Below are positions 57,501-64,000 of a stretch of DNA of 64,000 bases, piece after piece (the first letter of the stretch is position 1; every line of letters starts with the position of its first letter). The notes below the pieces were generated by a model. That model did no database searches. It was not told where the DNA came from and worked only from the letters and a program-made list of their open reading frames with translations. This stretch comes from Pycnopodia helianthoides. Taxonomy: Eukaryota; Echinodermata; Asteroidea; Forcipulatida; Asteriidae. The stretch spans positions 1,653,773-1,717,772 of the forward strand of contig CM063248.1 in assembly GCA_032158295.1 (NCBI GenBank). The letters run 5' to 3'. The translations under genes and the position numbers were made by a program.

Positions 57501-60500
57501 GTAGAGGTTGATGTTGTGTTTGAAAAAGCCTTCGGAGCACCACGGCAGTCCGGGTTGTATACTCCCCAGGGAGCTGAGTAAGATTACAGGAATGCTATTG
57601 GCCCAATGATCAGGGCACTAATGTAAAGTGCATTGATACGTTTTTGTAAAATGCGCTATATAAGAACTAGTTATTTATATTTTATTCATTTGGTAATTTC
57701 TAAATTTATTCAAAACTCGCCAGTGGTACTTAAAACACCACCCCCAAACTAACCAGAGTACCCTTCAAAGTCCAGGATGAAATCTTACATTTAATTCCAA
57801 GTCCTTCAGTCTTTCCTCCGGTGTTCCTTTTGGATATTGGACATCGGATATTTCCTCTGATGATGACAATGTGGTGTTTTGGTCATTTGGCTTGTTAGCA
57901 TTCAGAAGAGCACCGCCTAAAATAAAGAATAATAAACAATATCACAAAATGTATCAACGAATCTGAACACTTGATACAAGGATACAGGAATCCCATTAAC
58001 CCTCTTTAAGACTCTGGATACCTTTGGTAATTGTCAAAGACCAGTCTTCTCACTTGGTGTATCTCAACATATGCACAAAATAACAAACCTGTGAAAATTT
58101 GAACTCAATTGGTCGTCGAAGTTGCGAGATAATAATGGAAGAAAAAACACCCTTGTCCATGTTGTCACACTAAGTTGTGTGCTTTCAGATGCTTGATTTC
58201 GATTTTGAGACCTCACGCGTTAGGTCTCAAAATCAATTCAAATATTTTACTGAGAAATTACTTCTTTCTCAAAAACTACGTTACTTCAGAGGGAGCCGTT
58301 TCTCACAATGTTTTATACTATCAACAGCTCTTCATTGCTCGTTACCAAGTAAGTTTTTATGCTAACAATTATTTTGAGTAATTACCAATAGTGTCCAGTG
58401 CCTTTAATATCTGACCATTTGATCATCCACTGTGGTTTTGAATGAAAAATGCCAACCTTCAATTTGATATAATGCGGTGAACGCATCAACACAGTACACA
58501 GTCAACCCTCCTACTGTCTGACCATTCAATATCATCCACTGTGGTTTTGAATGATAGATAAACTATGCCAGCCTGCAACATGATATCATGCAGTGAATGC
58601 ATCTCAAGGTACACAGTCAACCCTCCTACTATCTGACAATTCAATATCATCCACCTTCTTCTGCAATAAACCCCTTTAAAGATTAGCTTCGTGCTGTTTC
58701 CTCAGTCCTTTCGGCATCTGCTAAAAAAGAGACTAAGAAATATATTGTAAATATGGCAGTATGGACTAACCCTGTATACTCATTTCCATGGGCAAGTTTC
58801 CGTCTCTGCCTCCGTCTTGAGAACGGAACGTTGCAGAAGCTTCAGGGGAAGACTCTTCATCTCCGCCCTCAATATCCTCCCCCTCCTCTGTCTGCATGTT
58901 CTCTAGCCTCTCTTGTTCTCGTTCCCTTAAACGCTTAGCATGTTGCTCGGCCATCTTGTCTCGTTCGGCTTTCTTGGCCTTTCTCAGTCGGTCTTGGCGC
59001 TTCTGGGCGCTGAGCTCTTGTTCTTGTTTCTGCTTGAGCTTTGTCATTGCAGACTGGACGCCTGACACCGTGCGAGAAATAAATAAAAAGATATTACACC
59101 AAAGGAATGGTCCACTGTTGCTTTGTAAACCACAGAAATAAGAACAAGAAGCCTTATTTAGGGGTTAAATTTTAAGATCTTTACAAGACCATAGGTCTTT
59201 TAGACCTGGGCCCAATTTCATGGCTCTGCTTACTGCCGAATTCTGTGCTTGCGGTGACCATTCTCCGCTTACTGTTCAAGCGCCGAATTTCTGCGCTAGC
59301 TGTGTAAGCGTAGAATGCCTAGTAACGTGGAGTACGCACGCGCACAAGCCGAAAATCCCCGCTAACCCGTGAAATACACTTGACGTAAGCGCGGAATTCC
59401 CTGCTTCCGCAAGCGCCGATTCTTTGCTTACGGTAAGCAGAGCCATGAAATTGGGCCCAGCACTTTCATTGGACTATAATTAGTTTTTACAAGACCTGAG
59501 AGTTGAAGTATACATTAGTGAATCTTTAAAATACATTATCTGTTTGGATAAACGCTAGACTGCAAGACTTGTTTGAAAAGTGTTGGTGGCCCATTTGTGA
59601 AATTACTGGACTCTAGCTGCTGAACACAGGTTATCTTTGAGCTCTAATCTTGTAAAACCCCTTCTCAGAACTCTTCCAGTATAACTTGTGCATAGATCTC
59701 GACAGGTGTTTTTCGAAAAACCAATAAATATCCCCGAGCAATCCAATTTATATTGTGGATAAGTTTGAGGGGAAGTACTGCAAAAAAAAATCTATCTGCG
59801 AATTATGCCCAAATGATTTACACTTTGTGGATAAACTTTCCTGCAACTTATCCTGGAATAGTTTTGAGAAAGTGCCTAATATAAAAAATCATTTTCTCTG
59901 ATAATGTCAGGAAATATTTGTATGATTTAATGTACTTGGGAGTGATTGCATCCTCTTTGAGTTAAAAAAAAACAGGAAAAAAAACACACAACCAATTTCC
60001 TTCTGAACTCAGGCCCGAAATTACCTGAAGGACACAAAGGCCTTGTGCTGGTCTTGGCCTTGGTGCCCCTTCAAAACATTCCTATAAACTTTAAAGATTT
60101 TCCCTTTGCAAAATGAAAAAATGGCCCTGCCCTCTCACAGAAGAGACTCCAGGCCAGTGAACTACCTGAGGTTAGAGTCCTATTGACGACATCAGCTGAG
60201 AGGGTCTTGCTACGTTTGGGTTGCACTGCTTTGCTGCTCCTTAGATTTCCTGAGTTTTTAGCACCAACGTCCCGCTGGTTGTCCCCACTTGAAAGAAAGT
60301 TTTCTGCCGAGTCAACCTGTTGGTCGTCCTCAAAGACAGAGTACTCTTGTGAATCTGTGTGGTTACTACTTTTGACATTATTGCTTATTTTGGGCGGGGC
60401 AGAGTTTTGGTGTTGTAGAATGAGGTCATCATCAGAAAACTTTGAGGAGGAAACTACTGGAGTGGAACTTGCAGATGGCGGTGAGCTATTCTTCACAGTA

Positions 60501-63500
60501 AGAGACTCTCCCAACTTCCCATTATCTACGTGTTGACTTTCGTAAAAGAAATACGGCACACTGTTTTCAGACATCCCTCCGTCATTCCTATTGGCTGCTC
60601 TTGGTGAAGATCTCTGTAGTTTGTTCATTTGTTTAGCTCCTTGGGTGATCTTGTGAATAGTCTTCTCCGTTGTTATACCCATCTCTATAAGGTGGGTCTC
60701 CCTGAGAGTGACAAGTGTTTCCATGGTGACTTTATTACGTCTGAAAGCACTTCTACAATTCCTCAGATCCTCAAGATTTAGAGACGACAACCACATCTCA
60801 ACTGAAGCATCGAGAGGTGTCTCTGCATCACAGTCATCGGGATCAATTTCACTCTGGACGTGATGGTTTCCTCTCTGGTCTCTGTTAGTCTTCACGTTTT
60901 GACGAGGGACTCCCTTTCTTGTATTTTCTTTAGCAACTGCTTTATTCTTTGGTAATTTATCTTCGACTTTTGTATTCCGAATGGGTTCTGATGATCTGCT
61001 AGAATTACGGCCAGAAGATCTGGCTGTGTTTAAATTTGTCTTTGGGGACTGTGTCCTGGAAACAGTATTTGTGGGTTGAGCTGATTTTTCCTTGCTGAGT
61101 TTTGTCAGGAGGTCAGGTTTTAGGTTAGCACTAGCTTTGGCGATGACCTTGGCTTTGAGGTGGGCTATCCGCTCGGAGTAGGATCCTGTGTCTTGAGTCT
61201 TAACAGAGTGTCCGGTGGGCTTATCCCTCGCTGATGTCTTAATGATGGCTTCTCTGTGGAATGATATCGGATCATCTGTAAAACCCAAGACAGACTCATC
61301 CTCATCACTCAGATCAAACGACACCTTCCTGTCTCTGCTACTTAAAGGCTTACCTACAAAGTATAATAAAAAGTAGAATTTGAACACTAAGGCTTAGATG
61401 GCAACTTGTAGATAAAAGATTAATCAACAAAACTCTATTTAACGTCTCCAAGGCAGTATCAAAACTTCCTGTAAAACAGACCTCTTTCATGCTTTTACCA
61501 GATTTGTCTTGTTCCTTGTGCTCAATGTTAAAATATTATCGTGATTCTCATCATTAAGAGAGGTTTGTGGTAACACCGTGTTAAAATCTCTTTTGAGTAA
61601 CTATTGGTTCTGAAAAGAACCGGTTGTTAACGACTCAACGTTTCGATCAGTATGCTCTAAAGACGATCAGAGCATACTGATCGAAACGTTTAGTCGTTAA
61701 CAACCGGTTCTTTTCAGAACCAACAGTTACTCAAAAGAGATTTTAACATGGTGTTACCGCAAACCACTCTTAGTTATACGCCGACCATGCAAAGCTTCAA
61801 ATCCTACTGATTCTCATCATATCAAAATGGACTCAGACTAAATTGTGCCTTCAAAACCTCAGTGTGGTTACACTAATTAGAATGTGAGAAAAAAGGCGGG
61901 AAAATACATCGTGAAGAAAAAATGCACAGTTACCCTGTCAGATCAAAATTAACAATTCTGGAGAGACCTACATCTTGTAATGACTAGCTAGCAGGATCAG
62001 TTGACTTGTCGATTCACTGGTCTGTCAGGTTTTTCACTGGTCCATATTTCACATAAAATAAGGATGCTTTTCAACACTGAACCAGCCAGCCGGACCACTT
62101 GGCATGAATTTTGACTGGTCCTCAGGTGTTTTAACTGACATTTGGCCAGCGGACCACTGTGAAGGGAGAATCATGTATGTATCAACCTCATCATAAACTA
62201 ATAAAACAATAAAAACTTTAAAGGAACATTACAGAATTGGTAAGAAAAAAACTTGTAAAATATACTTTTTGATCACAGATTTACATAAAACTAAGTCTAA
62301 TGATGATGATAGTAGAAAACATCCCTTGAAATATTTCTGTCTGAAATGCCATATTTGATGAGAAATGAATAAACTAATTTTCCGATTGGAGTTTATCGCT
62401 CAGTGAGCGTTTTATTCATTTGTAGAATCTATATGCAAATGTGTAACCGGTTTTTCACTATTTTCTCGTGACCTAGATGGCCTATCGATCTCAAACTTCT
62501 ACATGTTTGTCAGTTTATGTATATGGTGGATTACATAAAGTGCTTACACTGCCAGCAACTGTTTTGTTAGCAATAACCAATTCTGTAATGTTCCTTTAAC
62601 AGGGTGTGTGTTTATTGCAAGAGAGGAGAATTTTCCAGTAATTTTCTCTCATAATGCATGGTTACCTGAGGAGTTTGTAATACTATTGCTTCGACCTGAC
62701 CTCTGCCCCTGAAGAGTGTTGAGCTTTACCCCTCCTTGATGTGACAGGGCTCTCTGGTGATGACCATCCCTCCCCCTGTTCCTTGAGGTGTTCTGCGACA
62801 CCGGCGCCGATTTGACCCTCGATGTTGCCTTCCAAGACTCCTTGCTGCCGGCAGCTTTCATTCTGTCCTCACCCTTCGCGGTCGCCTCATCAGCAGCTAC
62901 CAGCTCCTCCCTGCTCTGGGAGATTGCCGTGGTGCTTTGCGTTCTGCCTCGTCTGCCGTTAACGTCCCCTGCGCTTCTGGAGCGTGGTAGCGACTTGGTG
63001 GAGTCCTTGAAAGTCTTGTCGAATAGATCGTGATTCTGAGGGAGTGCTTTGTGCGTTCGGTAGCCCGATAGTTGACCTTTGGCCCCTGATAGCCACTTGG
63101 AGGTGCCTGTGGCTTTGCTATTAAATAAATAGTAAATATAGTTGTTACTTTGGTGGATAGTTTAGTGCTTTTAAAACTAAAAAGACTGTTCAAGAAACCT
63201 TTCATGCTTTTAATATGGTACAATTTTATTGTGACTCGCGTTAATATTGACAACATATATATTTCATCCTGTATTTGAAATCTTGTTTTCAAGAATGGTT
63301 TTTGTGACTTGATATTTTGAAACTTGGTTTTGATAAAAAAAAAATCAACTTCAACATCACTGAAAACCTAGTCAAAAATTAATGCAGAGAATCAACTAAC
63401 AGTTTGATATGGTCAGATTAAATGTGGGTAACTGTAGAATTGTACACTGGTTTTTTGAAAAAGTTAAACTGACAATTGGCTAATGGCCTGACGTTTCGAC

Positions 63501-63887
63501 CCTAGCAGAGTCTTTCTCGTGATGTCATTTCACCTTCGAGAAAGACTCTGCTAGGGTCGAAACGTCAGGCCATTACCTTTTTCTTTGCATTTATACCACA
63601 GGTCCTTTTGGTTGGTAAGCAGTTTGCAACAGCTAGTTCATATTTTCTCATTAAATGTAATACAAGCGCTTTTATTTCACTTTCGACCACAACACGCAAT
63701 GACTGCACTGTAGTGAATGTCTGCAACACAACACAAGGGTGATTATTTGTTGTGACCATATTATTACCTTATTTGACTTCTGATCGACGGGTCACTTGTA
63801 AGTCGGGTTTTCTGGTGATAGAGGACGCTTTCCATATCTGCAATATCTTGTTCGAGTTTGTTATTCTCCTTCTTCAGATGACCCATC
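46799..63887 (-). CDS. SAM-domain, coiled-coil TKL-like protein kinase (5' end outside the window)
   Basis: Exons in coding order: 63887-63768, 63117-62666, 61353-60166, 59061-58771, 57916-57789, 56839-56574, 55692-55601, 54735-54614, 53962-53826, 53264-53091, 52325-52226, 51044-50964, 49655-49536, 48634-47894, 46897-46799. All are GT/AG with compatible phases, about 1370 codons in total. Domain order: a short coiled coil; a serine/basic disordered region; a SAM domain (about 60808-60618); a charged coiled coil rich in K, Q, E and R; two more helical segments; a kinase domain of about 245 residues; and a C-tail of about 280 residues. Kinase motifs: GEGTFSQV, VAIK, helix C Glu in AEEVSLL, HLDMKSMN, GDFG, GTPAWMAPE, DVYSFGVILWEML and KRPSF. 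The features fit the tyrosine kinase-like group (RAF/MLK/DLK relatives). HRD is HLD, so it is a non-RD kinase; the other catalytic residues are present and activity is plausible. I do not recognise a named orthologue. The last exon (32 codons) is the least certain. Confidence 0.88.
47478..47560 (-). mobile_element. tRNA-like SINE head, minus strand
   Basis: On the minus strand CCTTGGTCTAGTGGTAAGAC and GGGTTCGAATCCCACC form A and B boxes of the same type as 39332-39785. Downstream on that strand is TGAGTAGTATGCCTGTGG. A T20-G9 homopolymer junction lies at 47381-47409. Confidence 0.65.
49690..50063. mobile_element. Diverged TTAA MITE 35 bp upstream of a kinase acceptor
   Basis: The ends TTAAAGGTGCTGCATGCGTT and AACGTGTACTGTGCCTTTTAA are imperfect inverted repeats, with AACCTGTGAAAATTTC and ACCAAGTAAGTTTTTAT inside as in the CACTGG family. 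It ends close to the acceptor of exon 49655-49536. Confidence 0.6.
50551..50850. mobile_element. 300-bp palindromic MITE, GTCTGGTACA ... TGTACCAGAC
   Basis: Arms: GTCTGGTACACTGCCTCGTT and CACAAGTGAATGC at the left; GCATTCACTTGTGAGCGAAC and CGTTGTACCAGAC at the right, with CATGTCACAAAGTCAGGGGC-like / GCCCCTGACCATGTAACA modules further in. Overlapping small open frames on both strands are due to the palindrome. Confidence 0.8.
52009..52150. mobile_element. 142-bp element, CAGGCATGCAACT termini (copy 2)
   Basis: It is almost identical to 26758-26900, including GGATCAGCTGATTTCC and the closing AGTTACAGTTGCATGCCTG. It lies in the kinase intron next to exon 52325-52226. Confidence 0.75.
52481..52980. 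repeat. 50-bp minisatellite, exactly ten units
   Basis: Units start every 50 bases from 52481 with AGCCACAGAGCCTGGACTT and contain CCTGCAGGCAC and AATTTGTACACAGCTC. They differ by single bases only. The array sits in the intron between kinase exons 53264-53091 and 52325-52226. As 50 is not a multiple of three and the unit lacks plus-strand stops in any frame, all three plus frames stay open for 185-228 codons; these are artefacts. Confidence 0.97.
54182..54520 (+). pseudogene. LINE 3' end with (ATT)n tail
   Basis: In-frame plus-strand translation includes HYGDRAFSHIAPVLWNKLPN then DIRNTHSPNTFQTHIKKRLF, the C-terminus of a CR1/L2-type reverse transcriptase polyprotein, with a stop at about 54376-54378. 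A 3' UTR with GTGCGCTTTATAAG and an (ATT)n microsatellite (about 54486-54517) follow. It is 5' truncated within a kinase intron. Confidence 0.8.
54891..55073. repeat. TGCATCCCTGTGGAGACATC repeat (copy 2)
   Basis: This matches 23130-23310 nearly base for base (CTTTGTCCCTGTAGTTAAGA, CCCATAGACTTTGTACAC, GGTCTCCATAAGGTAGTG). A partial copy is at 45770-45865. It is non-coding. Confidence 0.75.
56924..57320 (-). mobile_element. TTAA-flanked MITE, CACTGGACACCTTTGG family (copy 3, inverted)
   Basis: This is the reverse orientation of 30876-31264: it begins TTAAAGGCACTGGACACTAT and ends AGGTGTCCAGTGTCTTTAA. It is full length and adjacent to the tRNA-Leu SINE at 57338. Confidence 0.85.
57338..57690 (+). 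mobile_element. tRNA-Leu(CAA)-derived SINE, copy 2
   Basis: The head GTCATGGCCAAGCGGTTTAG, the anticodon loop TTCAAGT between TCGGA and TCTGG, a long variable arm, and GGGTTCGAATCCC look like tRNA-Leu with anticodon CAA. GTCATGG can pair with TCATGAC at the end, but the T stem is incomplete. The body (CTTGAGCAAGATGC, GCTTCTCTTCACCCAGGGG) and a tail with AATGCGCTATATAAGAACTA follow. It is a SINE, not a tRNA gene. Confidence 0.75.
58006..58407 (+). mobile_element. TTAA-flanked MITE, CACTGGACACCTTTGG family (copy 4)
   Basis: A full-length copy with ends TTAAGACTCTGGATACC and AGTGTCCAGTGCCTTTAA. It matches 30876-31264 with one about 10-bp insertion near 58160. Confidence 0.85.
58410..58680 (+). 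repeat. CAACCCTCCTACTGTCTGAC repeat (copy 3)
   Basis: Three imperfect units with AACCCTCCTACTGTCTGACC, TATCATCCACTGTGG and GAATGCATCT follow immediately after the MITE ending at 58407. Same family as 19275-19565. Confidence 0.6.
59206..59460. mobile_element. 255-bp hairpin MITE, CTGGGCCCAATTTCATGGCT (copy 2, inverted)
   Basis: It is the reverse complement of 43533-43786 with very few differences. It lies in the kinase intron between exons 61353-60166 and 59061-58771. Confidence 0.9.
60035..60155. repeat. GGTCTTGGCCTTGGTGCCCC repeat next to the SAM exon
   Basis: This 120-bp repeat, seen also at 9320-9450 and 46565-46700, ends about 10 bp from the donor of the SAM-domain exon. It is the reason the open frame of that exon runs on past its splice site. 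Confidence 0.55.
60166..61353 (-). CDS. SAM-domain exon of the kinase gene
   Basis: This single 1188-base exon starts GKPLSSRDRKVSFDL after a TTTGTAG acceptor and ends in phase 1 at CCTCAG|GTAGTT. Its centre has a sterile alpha motif: SVEMWLSSLNLEDL, CRSAFRRNKVTMETL, VTLRETHLIEMGI and KTIHKITQGAKQM. Flanks are low-complexity, rich in Ser, Asn and Lys. SAM domains usually mediate oligomerisation. The apparent reading continues past 60166 only into intron sequence. Confidence 0.85.
61555..61772. mobile_element. 218-bp near-perfect palindrome (hairpin element)
   Basis: TAAGAGAGGTTTGTGGTAAC at the left is mirrored by GTTACCGCAAACCACTCTTA at the right. The inner arms ACTGATCGAAACGTT and AACGTTTCGATCAGT meet at a short loop near 61665. 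A fragment with CAACTGGTTCTTTTTCAGAA occurs near 49345-49375. It is non-coding. Confidence 0.9.
61980..62165. repeat. AACCAGCCAGCCGGAC dispersed repeat (copy 2)
   Basis: This matches 44820-45000 (TTTTTCACTGGTCCATATTT, AACCAGCCAGCCGGACC, AGGTGTTTTAACTG). It is non-coding. Confidence 0.55.
62218..62599 (-). mobile_element. TTAA-flanked MITE, GGAACATTACAGAATTG family (copy 4)
   Basis: An inverted full-length copy with TTAA at both ends, lying 66 bp beyond the donor of kinase exon 63117-62666. It has the same interior motifs as 11237-11622. Confidence 0.85.
63482..63574. mobile_element. 93-bp hairpin, AATGGCCTGACGTTTCGACC arms
   Basis: AATGGCCTGACGTTTCGACC then CTAGCAGAGTCTTTCTCG is exactly mirrored by CGAGAAAGACTCTGCTAG then GGTCGAAACGTCAGGCCATT. 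The loop is about 17 bases. Such perfect hairpins are either young MITEs or termini of a larger element; only the hairpin is visible. Confidence 0.92.
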
Positions 63888-64000
63888 CTGGAATGGAAAC
63901 AAAATAAGGAAAACAAAAACCAATAACCACAATATTTTATTGAATAAAGACTCACATTTTTTTTCTTCTGGACATGTACAAACAGAAACTGGTCAATCGG

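Overview
This is a eukaryotic, almost certainly metazoan, window: long introns with GT/AG boundaries, two multi-exon genes, and dense families of short inverted-repeat transposons and tRNA-derived SINEs. An echinoderm is the best guess. The reasons are an animal-type LARGE gene, foldback elements whose inverted arms are built of short tandem units (recalling the sea urchin TU elements), and a FLYWCH/MULE-type transposase. The exact class (a sea star, for example) is not proven by the sequence.

Layout. Positions 1-3270 are repeat-rich and hold two adjacent foldback-like elements; the second carries a 15-bp G-rich minisatellite. Positions 3735-5444 are a decayed copy of the 5' end of the LARGE gene. 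Positions 6201-7703 hold an open 500-codon FLYWCH + MULE transposase-like exon. Positions 7704-12560 are intergenic with several hairpin MITEs. Positions 12562-36281 are the intact LARGE gene on the plus strand, with a leader exon, 17 coding exons and a 738-residue predicted product. Positions 36282-46798 separate two convergent genes and hold only repeats. Positions 46799-63887 are the 3' fifteen coding exons of a minus-strand gene for a large SAM-domain, coiled-coil, TKL-like protein kinase, whose 5' end lies beyond position 64000.

Function. LARGE is a Golgi type II bifunctional glycosyltransferase (GT8 xylosyltransferase plus GT49 glucuronyltransferase) that builds matriglycan on alpha-dystroglycan; both DxD motifs are present. 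The kinase has a complete catalytic core but a non-RD catalytic loop (HLD instead of HRD). Nothing in the sequence ties the two genes together functionally.

The most interesting structure is the partial duplication of the LARGE promoter/leader/first coding exon on the two sides of the FLYWCH-MULE exon. In the decayed upstream copy a 4-bp deletion creates an 8-codon ATG reading frame ending in phase 0 at the old LARGE splice donor, which is exactly the phase of the acceptor in front of the transposase exon. A captured-promoter chimeric gene is therefore possible. Also notable are MITEs sitting immediately after two LARGE splice donors, a 35-bp repeat that forms the last LARGE acceptor, and a LINE nested in a MITE with a readable target-site duplication. 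All family assignments are from motif recognition by eye; no alignment or database search was run.
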